A stretch of 64,000 nt of DNA. Source: JAJFJD01 sp965228975 (GTDB lineage Bacteria; Pseudomonadota; Alphaproteobacteria; UBA8366). How positions within the stretch are numbered: position 1 is the stretch's first letter; the number at the start of each line of letters is the position of its first letter. The notes under the pieces were generated by a model that worked only from the letters and a program-made list of their open reading frames with translations, was not told where the DNA came from and did not search any database. The stretch spans positions 5,270,001 through 5,334,000 of the forward strand of contig OZ245851.1 of NCBI GenBank assembly GCA_965228975.1. Direction: 5' to 3'. This document shows, piece by piece, positions 44,070 through 53,380 of the stretch. Made by a program: the position numbers and the translations under genes.

Positions 44070-45548
44070 ATGACGCGACCCAGTTCTCTAAATCGGCTCG
44101 CCGCGGCCATGCCGTTTCTCATCTGCGCGTATTTCGCGGTTCAGGTTGCCGTCCGCGTGTTGATCTCGCCGAGTTTGGGCAAGGACGAGGCGGAACAGGT
44201 GCTTCTCGCCCAGGAATGGGCTTGGGGATACGGGTCGCAGCCGCCGCTCTATACCTGGTTGGCGATCCTGATGTTCCGGGTGTTCGGGGAAGGGGTCCTG
44301 GCCTTGGCGCTGCTCAAGAATTTGTTGCTTGCGGGCAGCTATCTTCTCACCTTTGCCGCCGTGCGAGGCATGGCGCAGGATCGGATCGTCGCCGCGTTGG
44401 CGGCGGCATCGCTGTTGCTATTGCCGGAACTCGCCTGGGAATCGCAACGCGCCTTGACTCATTCGATCCTCGTCGTCTTCGGGTCGGCCCTTTTCACCTA
44501 CGCTTTCGTGCGCGTCCTGCAGCAGGGGCAGGCAATCGACTATGCCCTGTTGGGTCTCGGTTTCGCGGTTGGCTGCCTCGCGAAATTCAACTTTCCGATC
44601 GTCGCCATTGCCATGCTGCTCGCGGCACTGACGATGCCGCCATTCCGGGCGGCTGTTGCGACGCCGCGCTTTTTGATCGCGCCGGCGGTGGCGGCCGCTC
44701 TGTTGTGGCAGCCCACGGTGTGGCTGATCACGAATCGCGATGCCACCCTGTCACGCGCGCATAAACTGACCATGACGCAGACCGACAGTCTGATCATGAA
44801 TTACGTCTCGGGCGTGTGGGGATTGGCCTGGGGTGCCGGCATCTTCCTGGCCCTGCTCGTCGCGGTGTACGGAATTGCGCTCGTACGGTCGGCGCCGGGC
44901 AGCCCCTTGCAGGCGACGGCGGCCCAATTCGTCGGCGTGTTAATGCGGTCCCTCGGTATCGCCTTGACCCTCTGCATCATTCTGATCATCGCGTTCGAAG
45001 TGACCCAGATAAAGGACCGTTGGCTGTTGCCGTTGTTGTACTTGGCGCCGGTCATCACGTCCCTGTGGGCCTATCCCCGGCTGGCGTCGTGGCGAGTAGC
45101 GACGATATTCGCGGTCATCGGATTTTGTGCAGTGGCGGTTATCGCACTCATCGTTTTGCGGACGGTTGCCGGGCCTTCGTTCGACCGTCCGAATCCGCTC
45201 AACGGACCGTATGCCGCGTTGTCTCAGCAGATCCGCGAGGCCGGTTTCCGCAATGGCCGGATATTCGCCGCCTTCAACCTGCTGGGCGGCAATATGCGGT
45301 TACAGTTTCCGAATTCCGTTGTCATCACGCCGGAGTACCCGAATTTCGAGTTGCCGGCGTCCGGACAATCGCTGTTGGTGTGGGATGCGACACGGGGCGA
45401 TCCCATTCCCGGCAAGGTAGTGGCTCTGTACGAGAAATCTTCCGGCCAGCCGATAAGCGATCGGACACCGAGATATGTCAGCGCGGTCATGCTGCATGCG
45501 GAACGGCATCACCTGCGGCTCGGCGTGATCGTCTTGCCGCCGCCGTAG
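44070..45548 (+). CDS. Glycosyltransferase family 39-type membrane protein (second copy)
   Basis: 492-aa GT-C membrane protein. It shares with the previous gene the early loop GKDEAEQVLLAQEWAWGYGSQPPLYTWL, here EQVLLAQEWAWGYGSQ and PPLYTWL, the 12-13 TM layout and a C-terminal periplasmic domain ending in RHHLRLGVIVLPPP, which parallels the first copy's end (RTRQVRLAYILIQ). The two probably arose by tandem duplication. The 144-bp gap contains GC-rich dyads but no clear terminator. Acceptor unknown; lipid A or exopolysaccharide modification is a reasonable guess. Confidence 0.85.
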   Translation: MTRPSSLNRLAAAMPFLICAYFAVQVAVRVLISPSLGKDEAEQVLLAQEWAWGYGSQPPLYTWLAILMFRVFGEGVLALALLKNLLLAGSYLLTFAAVRGMAQDRIVAALAAASLLLLPELAWESQRALTHSILVVFGSALFTYAFVRVLQQGQAIDYALLGLGFAVGCLAKFNFPIVAIAMLLAALTMPPFRAAVATPRFLIAPAVAAALLWQPTVWLITNRDATLSRAHKLTMTQTDSLIMNYVSGVWGLAWGAGIFLALLVAVYGIALVRSAPGSPLQATAAQFVGVLMRSLGIALTLCIILIIAFEVTQIKDRWLLPLLYLAPVITSLWAYPRLASWRVATIFAVIGFCAVAVIALIVLRTVAGPSFDRPNPLNGPYAALSQQIREAGFRNGRIFAAFNLLGGNMRLQFPNSVVITPEYPNFELPASGQSLLVWDATRGDPIPGKVVALYEKSSGQPISDRTPRYVSAVMLHAERHHLRLGVIVLPPP

Positions 45549-45552
45549 GCCG

Positions 45553-46026
45553 CTATACGGCCTGATCGCGCGTACCGAACACGACGAATATCTGGTCGAC
45601 GTCGACGGACTGCGAGCAAACCGGAAAGACGCCGCGATAAACCGAGATGAATTCGCGGTTCTCGATCGGGAGCTGCGTGGTCGAAAAAACCGGCTGCTTC
45701 GACGCCATGACGGTGGCGAATTCTTCGCGTCGCGTTTCGGTCGCTTCCGGCGGCAAATCGTCGCCGAGCGTCTTGCCAGTATAGTCGATGCCGAACAGAT
45801 CGACGCACCCGGTGCCGCATAACCGGTAATGGAAAGCCATGCCGTCATCCGTCGCTTCCGCCTGAAGGATCATGATGTACGGCATGATTTTATGCACGGC
45901 GAGCGGGTCGAAGTCCGGTCGCTCCAGGCAGCCGCTAGGCCCCCGGTTCCCTTGCCAATAGGCATAGAATTGGCGAACGGGATGTTCGACGGGAATTTCG
46001 TCCAGGGTCACGAGTGCGTAAGCCAT
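45553..46026 (-). CDS. PAS domain-containing protein (PAS_5 type)
   Basis: 157-aa stand-alone PAS-like sensor of the PF07310 family widespread in Rhodospirillales, recognised by MPYIMILQAEATDDGMAFHYRLCGTGCVDLFGIDYTGKTL (parts: MPYIMILQAE, RLCGTGCVDLFG). No output domain is present, so it may sense a ligand and act through another protein, or be a remnant adaptor. Two Cys in the core (GTGCVDLFG) are not typical haem ligands. Convergent with the second glycosyltransferase gene (4-base gap). Confidence 0.85.
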   Translation of the reverse strand: MAYALVTLDEIPVEHPVRQFYAYWQGNRGPSGCLERPDFDPLAVHKIMPYIMILQAEATDDGMAFHYRLCGTGCVDLFGIDYTGKTLGDDLPPEATETRREEFATVMASKQPVFSTTQLPIENREFISVYRGVFPVCSQSVDVDQIFVVFGTRDQAV

Positions 46027-46163
46027 TTACCCTCGTTTCGCGCACGATTTTCAGGCTTTCGACCGTACCGAGAATTAATGAGGATAGAGTAAACGGTTTG
46101 CCGTTGTACCGGGCAGATTCGAGCCGGCGAACGAGCTCGAAATCGGGGTCGTTCTCAGCGGCC

Positions 46164-47345
46164 TCATCCGTAGGAAACAGCAGCTTTCGCAAAGGCCGCG
46201 CGTAGATCGTCCGCCATATCCGCGACGTCGGCACAGACCGCGTAGCGCATATAGCCGGGGAAATGGACGCCGACCACGCCGACCGTTTCGATCATCGCGA
46301 AGTTGAACGCTTCGGCGTCGGCCATCGGCTTGCCGAAGGCCTGCGCCGGGGTTTCCCACAGCGTGTAAAACCCGGCCTTGGGCTCGATCGCCAGCCGCAT
46401 GCCGCACTCTTGCATCAGGTCCATCAGCACTGTAAGGCGGGCCTGATAGGTCTCTCGCATGGCATCGATATTCACCTGGTCGGTCTCGAGCGTGGCGATC
46501 ACGCCGGCGGCCATCGGGGCGACAAAACCTGCGTCTGTCTTGCCTTTGACCTCTTTCACGTCGGCAATGAAATCCGGCGACCCGATCATCGCGCCGACAT
46601 GCCAACCGGTACCGTTGCCGATCAGTTTCGCCGCGGTATAGGCCTCGCACCAGGACAGGTCGGGGAAGTCCACGGCGATTTCCGCCAAGGGCGCGCTCTC
46701 GCTATCGTGGCTAAGCGCGAAATAGGCTGCGTCGTTGAACAGGCGGATATCGTGATCGCTGCAGTGCTGGCACAACGCGCGCAGCCAGTCGACGGTGGCG
46801 ACCTGCCCGGACGGATTATGCGGGTAGTTCGTCATGATGAGATCGGTGCCGGCCTGGATATCCGACGTGCCGAACCGGAAGCCGTTTCCGGAACTCAGCG
46901 GCAGCGCGTAATGGGTCGCATGCACATGGTAGTCGCACCAGTTCGCGGGGATCGGATAGCCCGGTTTCGTCGTCGTGGCGACGGTGACGGGCGCTTCCGC
47001 GCAGCCGCATGCCAGCGGCAAAAGGCCGAGGATCGGTTTGATGCCCGGAATCGGCACATAGTCGACGGCGGCATCCGGGAGGTCGCGGCGCAGATGCGCG
47101 GTGACGAAGCGGCGTGAAAAATCCGGCACCGCCGGGCTCTCGTTATATTGGTAGGCGTGCATCGCCTCATCCTCGCTCATCACCGCGGCCTGTGCGGCCT
47201 GCCGGGCGCTGAGCAACGCGGCGCCCTTGGGTTCGCCGATCGACAGGTCGAGCAGCGTCAGCCCTTGCGCGAGTGCGTCGGTCCGCTTCTGCCGAATTTT
47301 CTGAAAGACATTCGCACCGCCGGCCGGAAGCCTGGATCTTTGCAT
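46164..47345 (-). CDS. PLP-dependent aminotransferase, class I/II (fold I)
   Basis: 393 aa. It shows LLDLSIGEPKG near the start, cofactor loop NYPHNPSGQ, DAAYFAL and the PLP lysine in TAAKLIGNGTGWHVG. The usual S-K context and the GLRIG/GWRIG arginine region are modified (AAKLIG, GTGWHVGAM), so the carboxylate-binding Arg is not in its usual spot. It resembles LL-diaminopimelate/succinyl-DAP aminotransferase-like proteins, but I would not name a substrate. ATG 47345, with AGGGAAC upstream, is chosen over several upstream Met. Divergent from a TAXI-TRAP transporter, suggesting the enzyme acts on the imported compound. Confidence 0.85.
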   Translation of the reverse strand: MQRSRLPAGGANVFQKIRQKRTDALAQGLTLLDLSIGEPKGAALLSARQAAQAAVMSEDEAMHAYQYNESPAVPDFSRRFVTAHLRRDLPDAAVDYVPIPGIKPILGLLPLACGCAEAPVTVATTTKPGYPIPANWCDYHVHATHYALPLSSGNGFRFGTSDIQAGTDLIMTNYPHNPSGQVATVDWLRALCQHCSDHDIRLFNDAAYFALSHDSESAPLAEIAVDFPDLSWCEAYTAAKLIGNGTGWHVGAMIGSPDFIADVKEVKGKTDAGFVAPMAAGVIATLETDQVNIDAMRETYQARLTVLMDLMQECGMRLAIEPKAGFYTLWETPAQAFGKPMADAEAFNFAMIETVGVVGVHFPGYMRYAVCADVADMADDLRAAFAKAAVSYG

Positions 47346-47467
47346 GCGTCTGTGTTCCCTCATGCTGCCCGTATTCTTGTTACCGGCCAGCCTAGGTCCA
47401 GTGGCCACGCGCCACAAGAAGAGATCGGCGGCGGCGATGGGACTGAAATGCACGGCTTGCTACAGGG

Positions 47468-47497
47468 TTGGCACCAGCATCTCGATCACGCTACAAA
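47468..47497 (+). promoter_or_regulatory. Candidate promoter of the TAXI-TRAP operon
   Basis: TTGGCA (47468-47473), 18-bp spacer, TACAAA (47492-47497). Transcription start near 47504, about 40 bases before the ATG at 47545. Confidence 0.4.
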
Positions 47498-47544
47498 TTG
47501 CGGCTGCACGTCCGAATAAATTACGCAAATCTAGGGAGTTTCCG

Positions 47545-48531
47545 ATGAGAAAATTATTCTCATTCTTGGCGATTGCTGCGCTGGCGGCGGCGGTCAGCGC
47601 CCCGGCGAAGGCCAAGGACTATACGATGACGCTCTGCGGCGCGAGTCCCGGCGGGTTGTGGTCGTTGCTCGGGGCCGGTGTCGATTCCGCGATGAAGGCG
47701 GCCTATCCGGGGTCGACGGTGACCTATCAGACGTCGGGCGGCGGTTTCGCCAACGTCGGGCTGTTGCGCGGTAAGAAATGTCAGCTGGCCATCGTCCATG
47801 ACGTCGAGGCGAAACTCGCTATTGAAGGGAAGCGTCCCTTCAAGCAGGCGGCGAACGATCTGCGCGCCATCGCGGTGCTGTACAATTGGGCGCCGATGCA
47901 ATTCGTGATGACCGAGGATTTCGCCGACAAGCATGGCATCAACTCCATCGAGGACATCGTAAAGAAAAAGGCGCCGGTCCGGATCGCCGTGAACAAGCGC
48001 GGCAATGTCGTCTCGCAGGTGATCGAGGCCATGTTCAAGGCGGCGGGCGCTTCCTACAAGGATATCGAAGGTTGGGGCGGTCAGGTGTTGTTCGCCGCAT
48101 CGAAGGAGATGAGCAACCTGATCAAGAACCGCCGCATCGACTCCTTCGGCAACGCCATCTTCGTGCGTCACCGCTCGATCCGCCAGCCGGGCGAGGCCGT
48201 GCCGCTGAGACTGCTGCGGGTCTCCGATGCGACGATTGCGAAGGTCTCGAAGGAGTTGCAGATCGGCGAATACACCGTAAAGGGCGGGTCCTATAAATGG
48301 GCGCCGGACGACGTGAAGACGGTCGCGCTGTCGGCTCAGCTCGTAACCCTGGACACGATGCCGAAGGAAGACGCCTTCAACGTCACCAAGGCGTTGATCG
48401 ACAACGCCACGAAGCTGTCGGGCGTTCACAAGGCGATGAAGAAACTGGATGGCAAGTTGATGGCCAGTTCCAAATCGACCCCATACCATGTCGGCGCCGC
48501 GGAGGCGTATAAGGCGGCGGGTCTCCAATAA
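47545..48531 (+). CDS. TAXI family TRAP transporter solute-binding protein
   Basis: 328-aa periplasmic binding protein. The signal peptide ends near residue 23 (SAPAKAKD). The TRAP-associated extracytoplasmic immunogenic (TAXI) family fold is indicated by LCGASPGGLWSLLGAG, the AIVHDVEAKLAIEG helix and VRIAVNKRGNVVSQVIEAMF. Family ligands include glutamate, but the known set is small. Two Cys (24-32 and about 80 in the mature domain) could form a disulfide. SD AGGGAG. The frame is open upstream to 47344, but only ATG 47545 gives a signal peptide. Delivers solute to the fused permease encoded next. Confidence 0.9.
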   Translation: MRKLFSFLAIAALAAAVSAPAKAKDYTMTLCGASPGGLWSLLGAGVDSAMKAAYPGSTVTYQTSGGGFANVGLLRGKKCQLAIVHDVEAKLAIEGKRPFKQAANDLRAIAVLYNWAPMQFVMTEDFADKHGINSIEDIVKKKAPVRIAVNKRGNVVSQVIEAMFKAAGASYKDIEGWGGQVLFAASKEMSNLIKNRRIDSFGNAIFVRHRSIRQPGEAVPLRLLRVSDATIAKVSKELQIGEYTVKGGSYKWAPDDVKTVALSAQLVTLDTMPKEDAFNVTKALIDNATKLSGVHKAMKKLDGKLMASSKSTPYHVGAAEAYKAAGLQ

Positions 48532-48562
48532 CCCGATAACGCGGGCCTATCGGACATGAAAA

Positions 48563-48588
48563 TCTCGGCGGCCTCGGTGCCGCCGAGA
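48563..48588 (+). other. Stem-loop between binding-protein and permease genes (TRAP)
   Basis: TCTCGGCGGC (48563-48572) pairs perfectly with GCCGCCGAGA (48579-48588) over a 6-base loop, in the 77-bp gap. No T-run follows. Such intercistronic hairpins often protect the upstream binding-protein mRNA, giving excess binding protein over permease. Confidence 0.65.
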
Positions 48589-48608
48589 CCCTATCAGGGC
48601 ATCTTGCG

Positions 48609-50513
48609 ATGAAATTGCTGTCGGTGGCGTTTTCGACCGGGGGACGCCGGCAACCAACCGGGTGGTTCAAGGCCGTCGTCACCGCCTATGCGGCCTGCGT
48701 GACGGCGTGGGTTCTTTACGCCGCGACGATCGCCTTGATCGACGCGTTGGCGCTGACCATCATCTTCCTGGCGTTGATGTTGGTGCTGGTCTTCTTGACG
48801 GTCAACGCGACGTCCGCGGACGAGGATCGTGCGCCGCCGGTCTATGACATCGCGATGGCGCTCGCCAGCGGTTTAGCCGGAATTTATTTTGCGCTCAATG
48901 CCGGCGATATCGCGGGCCGGATCACCCTGCTCGATCCCTTGAGCCGATGGGACATTTTCTTCGCGACGATCATCTGGGTGTTGACGCTCGAAGCGACGCG
49001 CCGCACCGTGGGCCTCGGTCTGACGCTGATCGTCGGGTTGTTCATCGCCTATAACCTGTTCGGCGACCGGTTCGAGGGGCCGCTCAACCATGGCCTTATT
49101 ACCTACGAGCATTTCATAGACATCATGGTGTTCACCACGGACGGCATCTTCGGCGTGCCGTTGCGCGTGGCGGGGACCTATGTCTTCCTGTTCGTGCTGT
49201 TCGGCACATTCCTGTCGCGGGCCGGCGGCAGCGATTTCTTTTTCGATCTGTCGGCGGCATTGAGCGGTCGTTCGCCCGGCGGACCGGCCAAGATTGCCGT
49301 CGTGTCGTCCGGATTGTACGGCACGATTTCCGGCAGCCCGACCTCGGACGTGGTGACGACGGGCGCCGTCACCATCCCGATCATGAAGCGGCTGGGGTAT
49401 CCCGGCCGGCTGGCGGGCGGGGTAGAGGTCGCGGCGTCGACCGGCGGCAGCATCCTGCCACCGGTGATGGGTTCCGCCGCCTTCATCATGGCCGATTTTA
49501 CCGACCTGGATTATTTGGACATCGTCATCGCCGGCCTGGTGCCCGCGGTGCTGTATTATCTTTGCGTCTATACGCAGGTCCATTTGCGGTCGCTCAAGAT
49601 GGGCTTGGCGCCGCTCGCGGACGCGGATATCCCGAAACTCAAGGACACGATGAAGCGCGGCGGCCTGTTTCTGGTGCCGCTCGTCGTCATCGTCGTGGCC
49701 CTTATCGAAGGGTTTACGCCGACCTATGTTGCGGCCTTCGGGGCGGCGACCATCGTGCTGGTGTCGCTGTTCCGCGCCGACACGCGGATGGGACCCCGCG
49801 CGATCTACGAGGCGCTGGCGGAAACCGCGATGCGCATGGTGCCGGTGACCGGCGCGTGTGCCGCGGCGGGACTGGTGATCGGCGGGATCACGATGACAGG
49901 ACTCGCCGCCAAGTTCTCGCATCTGATCTTCTTCATCGCCGATGCCGATCTCTTCTTCTCCTTGGTCATCGCGGCGGCGCTCACCATCGTGCTCGGCCTC
50001 GGCATGCCGACGCCGAGCGCCTATATCCTGGCGGCGGTGCTGGTTGGACCGCTCTTGATCGACGACCTGAAGGTCAACCTGATGGCCGGGCATATGTTCC
50101 TGCTTTATTTCGCGGTGCTGTCGGCCATGACGCCGCCGGTGGCGGTCGCGGCCTATGCGGCGTCGGCGATAGCCCTGGACAACCCGATGAAGATCGCCGT
50201 CACCGCGGTGCGGTTGTCGCTGGGCGCGTTCATCCTGCCTTTCGCTTTTGTCTATGCGAACGAGATCCTGCTGATCGGCGAGACCGGCGCGATCGTGCTG
50301 ATCTGTCTCAGCGCGGCGGCTGGGCTTGTGTTGCTGTCGATCGCGGTCGAAGGATACCTCAAGCGGGTGATGCCTGGGTGGAGCCGTTTTCTCGCGGCGG
50401 GCGCCGGAATCGCGCTGCTGGCGCCGACGCCGATAACCGCGCCGATCGCCCTCGGGGCTGCGGCGGTGGCGCTTCTACCCCAACTACGGAAAGCGCCCGC
50501 CGGCCCGGCCTAG
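48609..50513 (+). CDS. TRAP transporter fused permease (4TM + 12TM)
   Basis: 634-aa fused DctQ-M-like permease as usual for TAXI systems, with about 17 hydrophobic segments. The large-subunit signatures are present: SGSPTSDVVTTGAVTIPIMKRLGY, here TSDVVTTGAVTIPIMKRL, GGSILPPVMGSAAFIMADF and LGLGMPTPSAYILAAVL. It uses a Na+ gradient with the TAXI protein. Its 3' end overlaps the convergent ABC permease gene by four bases. Confidence 0.94.
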   Translation: MKLLSVAFSTGGRRQPTGWFKAVVTAYAACVTAWVLYAATIALIDALALTIIFLALMLVLVFLTVNATSADEDRAPPVYDIAMALASGLAGIYFALNAGDIAGRITLLDPLSRWDIFFATIIWVLTLEATRRTVGLGLTLIVGLFIAYNLFGDRFEGPLNHGLITYEHFIDIMVFTTDGIFGVPLRVAGTYVFLFVLFGTFLSRAGGSDFFFDLSAALSGRSPGGPAKIAVVSSGLYGTISGSPTSDVVTTGAVTIPIMKRLGYPGRLAGGVEVAASTGGSILPPVMGSAAFIMADFTDLDYLDIVIAGLVPAVLYYLCVYTQVHLRSLKMGLAPLADADIPKLKDTMKRGGLFLVPLVVIVVALIEGFTPTYVAAFGAATIVLVSLFRADTRMGPRAIYEALAETAMRMVPVTGACAAAGLVIGGITMTGLAAKFSHLIFFIADADLFFSLVIAAALTIVLGLGMPTPSAYILAAVLVGPLLIDDLKVNLMAGHMFLLYFAVLSAMTPPVAVAAYAASAIALDNPMKIAVTAVRLSLGAFILPFAFVYANEILLIGETGAIVLICLSAAAGLVLLSIAVEGYLKRVMPGWSRFLAAGAGIALLAPTPITAPIALGAAAVALLPQLRKAPAGPA

Positions 50514-52213
50514 CGCCGTCGCCACGCCTGGGTGCGGGCGAGGATGCCTCGTGTCAGGATGGCATGCAGCAGCCGTACGGCGGCGGCGGTGGCGACGATC
50601 ATCATGCCCATCGCGGCCGCCGGGGCGATGTCGCCGGCATCGTCCATGTTCAGGATCGCGACCGAGGCGAGCGCCGTGTCCGGCGAGTATAGGAACACGA
50701 CCGCCGACACCGTCGTCATGGCGTTAACGAACAAATACATCGAGATATCCAGGATCGCGGGAAGGCAGACTGGTACCGTGATGCGGATGAAGGTGCGGTA
50801 GAACGGCACCTTGAGCGAGGCCGAGACGCTCTCGAACTCGGCGTCCATCTGCTTCAGTGCGGTCACCGCGGTCAGATGCGCGACGGTGTAGAAATGCGTC
50901 ACCGTGCAGATCACCAGGATCGGCATCGTATGGTACAGGAAGCCGAGCGGGTTGTCGGGGGCGTTGAAGAAGAAGACATAAGCCAAGCCCAGCACCAGCC
51001 CGGGCACCGCCATCGGCACCATGCACAGAAACTGCATGGCGGCGCGGCCGGCCAGGAACCCGTTGCTCTTCTCCACCAGGTAGGCGCCGGTAAAGACCAG
51101 CACGGTACCGATCGCCGCCGTCCAGGCGGCCATCTCGATGGAGTTGAAATAGGCGTCCCAACTGCCGCCGTCCATCAGGTCGAAGTCGTAGTGGTTCAGG
51201 ACCAGCGACAGGTCGTAGGGCCAGAACTTGGCGAAGGACGCGAAGGCTGCCATCGCCAGCACCGAAATCAGGATGAAGCCGATGGCGCCGCAGAAGACCA
51301 GCATCGCCAAATCGCCGGTGCGACTGGGCTTGGGTTGGAAGGGCACTGCCCGGGCCGACAACAGCGCCACCTGTTTGCGCTGGACGACGCGGTCGGCGAA
51401 GAAGGCCAGAACGGCGGGCAACAGCAGGACCATGCTGACCACCGCCCCCATCTCGAAATCCTGCCGGCCGACCACCTGTTTGTAAATATCCGTGGCCAGC
51501 ACGTTGTACTTGCCGCCGACAACCTTCGGCACGCCGAAGTCGGTGATGACCAGCGTGAAACAGACGAAGAAGGCGGACACGACGCCATATCGGACACTCG
51601 GCAGGGTGACGGTGAAAAAGGTCTTGATCTTGCTGGCGCCGAGCGCGGTGGATGCTTCGTAGAGTCGGGCGTCGGAATTCGCCATCGCGATCAGCATGAT
51701 CGTCAGGACATGCGGAAAGACGTAGAAGCTCTCGCCCATCACGATCCCGATCGGGCCGTAGATGTCGTAGCCGAAAAGCCAGGATTTTATGATCCCCTGG
51801 TTGCCGAAGAGATAAACGAGCGCGATCGCCGGCAGCAGCGACGGCATCAGGATCGGGATCAGTGCCACGCCCTTGAAGAAACTCTTGAACGGCATGCAGG
51901 TGCGGGTCAGGGCATAGGCGTAGACGAAGGCGATCGGTACGACGATGAAACAGCTCAGCAATGTCACCGTCAGGCTGTTTTGGATCGACCAGAACAAGGC
52001 CGGCGTCGAAAAGAATTTGGCGTAGTTCGATAGGCCGATAAACGCGCCGTCGGCATCCTTGAAGCTCTTGGACAGGATGGCGTAGAGCGGTAACAGGATC
52101 GACACGAACAGATAGAGCGCGATTCCGACCAGCACCGCACGCATGATCCAGTCTTCGCTGCTGACCTTCGGTTTGATGACGGGAGCGGTCCCGGTGGCGA
52201 CGCTGTCGGTCAT
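50510..52213 (-). CDS. ABC transporter permease, probable 2-aminoethylphosphonate type (fused)
   Basis: 567-aa protein with two ABC permease domains in tandem, about 12 TM helices. Each half has the EAA-like loop (first: YEASTALGASKIKTFFTVTLP; second: SASLKVPFYRTFIRITVP; given in parts EASTALGASKIKTFF and SLKVPFYRTFIRI). This fused layout, together with the adjacent binding protein and ATPase, matches the TIGR03262-type 2-aminoethylphosphonate transporter; iron(III) FbpB-like transporters share the layout, so the binding protein decides. Overlaps the ATPase gene spacing by only 7 bases. Confidence 0.87.
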   Translation of the reverse strand: MTDSVATGTAPVIKPKVSSEDWIMRAVLVGIALYLFVSILLPLYAILSKSFKDADGAFIGLSNYAKFFSTPALFWSIQNSLTVTLLSCFIVVPIAFVYAYALTRTCMPFKSFFKGVALIPILMPSLLPAIALVYLFGNQGIIKSWLFGYDIYGPIGIVMGESFYVFPHVLTIMLIAMANSDARLYEASTALGASKIKTFFTVTLPSVRYGVVSAFFVCFTLVITDFGVPKVVGGKYNVLATDIYKQVVGRQDFEMGAVVSMVLLLPAVLAFFADRVVQRKQVALLSARAVPFQPKPSRTGDLAMLVFCGAIGFILISVLAMAAFASFAKFWPYDLSLVLNHYDFDLMDGGSWDAYFNSIEMAAWTAAIGTVLVFTGAYLVEKSNGFLAGRAAMQFLCMVPMAVPGLVLGLAYVFFFNAPDNPLGFLYHTMPILVICTVTHFYTVAHLTAVTALKQMDAEFESVSASLKVPFYRTFIRITVPVCLPAILDISMYLFVNAMTTVSAVVFLYSPDTALASVAILNMDDAGDIAPAAAMGMMIVATAAAVRLLHAILTRGILARTQAWRRR

Positions 52214-52220
52214 GTCACGC

Positions 52221-53321
52221 CTATTCGGTTTCGCCCAACGCGTAGACGCGGACGAATTCCGACGGCAACAGAACGTTCAACGTCCGGCCCGTCTCGATTT
52301 GCAGCGTGCGCGCGCGGTTTGCGGAAAGATCCGCCATGAATTCCTCCCCGCTGCCGCCCGTGGGAACGAGGTGGCAGCGATGGAAGGATCCGAGGAATTC
52401 GACGTCCGAAACCGTGACCTCGAAACTGCCCGCTTGCCCGTCGGCCGTCTCGGTCACCAGCACGTCCTCAGGCCGGACGCAGATCGTCACTTTGTCGCCG
52501 GCCGCAAAGGCGCTGCAGTCGCCGTTCGCGGCGATGGTAACGCCGGCGACCGAGATGCGCCCGTCGTCGGTCATGACGCCTTCGATGAAATTCGTCGTGC
52601 CGATGAAATCCGCGACAAAGGGCGAGGCCGGTTTGGCGTAAACATCGGTCGGGGTGCTGATCTGCTCGATGAACCCCTCGTTCATCACGACGATCCGGTC
52701 GGCCATCGCCAGTGCTTCTTCCTGGTCATGCGTCACCATGATGGTCGTGACGCCGATCTTGTCCTGCAATTGCTTGATCTCATGGCGCAAATGCACGCGG
52801 ACTTTCGCATCCAGCGCCGACAATGGTTCGTCGAGCAGCAACAGCCCCGGCGACGTGGCAAGCGCCCGCGCCAGTGCGACCCGCTGCTGTTGCCCGCCGG
52901 AAAGCTGCGCCGGGTATTTGTCGCGGTGTTCCTCAAGGCCGACAAGCTCGATCAATTCGGAGACCCGCGCGTCGATCTCCGCGCGGGGCTTCTTCTTGTT
53001 CTCTAGGCCGTAGGCGATGTTCCGCGCCACCGTGAGGTTCGGAAACAGCGCATAGGACTGGAAGACGATCCCGAAATCGCGTTCGCTCGGCGGCAACGCG
53101 GAGATATCGACCCCGGCTTGATGGATGGTGCCGGATGTCTGGATGTCCAAACCGGCGATCGCCCGCAGCAGTGTGGTCTTGCCGCAGCCCGAGGGGCCCA
53201 GGAAACAGACGAATTCGCCTTCATATACGTCGAGCGAGACATCCCGGAGGGCGACGAACTCGCCGAATTTTTTCGTCAGATGTTGTATGCGCAGATACGC
53301 GCCGCCGTCCGATCCAGCCAT
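52221..53321 (-). CDS. ABC transporter ATP-binding protein, probable 2-aminoethylphosphonate type
   Basis: 366-aa ATPase with Walker A GPSGCGKTT (about 39-47), signature LSGGQQQRVALARAL, Walker B LLLLDEPLSALD and H-loop THDQEEAL, then a C-terminal TOBE-like domain (about 240-355). It is an importer ATPase of the CUT1/Fe/polyamine group. It is encoded between the binding-protein and permease genes on the same strand, preceded by an intercistronic hairpin. Confidence 0.9.
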   Translation of the reverse strand: MAGSDGGAYLRIQHLTKKFGEFVALRDVSLDVYEGEFVCFLGPSGCGKTTLLRAIAGLDIQTSGTIHQAGVDISALPPSERDFGIVFQSYALFPNLTVARNIAYGLENKKKPRAEIDARVSELIELVGLEEHRDKYPAQLSGGQQQRVALARALATSPGLLLLDEPLSALDAKVRVHLRHEIKQLQDKIGVTTIMVTHDQEEALAMADRIVVMNEGFIEQISTPTDVYAKPASPFVADFIGTTNFIEGVMTDDGRISVAGVTIAANGDCSAFAAGDKVTICVRPEDVLVTETADGQAGSFEVTVSDVEFLGSFHRCHLVPTGGSGEEFMADLSANRARTLQIETGRTLNVLLPSEFVRVYALGETE

Positions 53322-53380
53322 GCGCCCGATCCTCCCCCTCCTACCGTATCAGAAACGCGGCAGGGTCGGCCTAAGGAAGA

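Noticed and set aside
45829..46092. 87-aa forward ORF opposite the PAS gene
   Set aside because: Mirror of the PAS_5 coding sequence, no SD and no domain.
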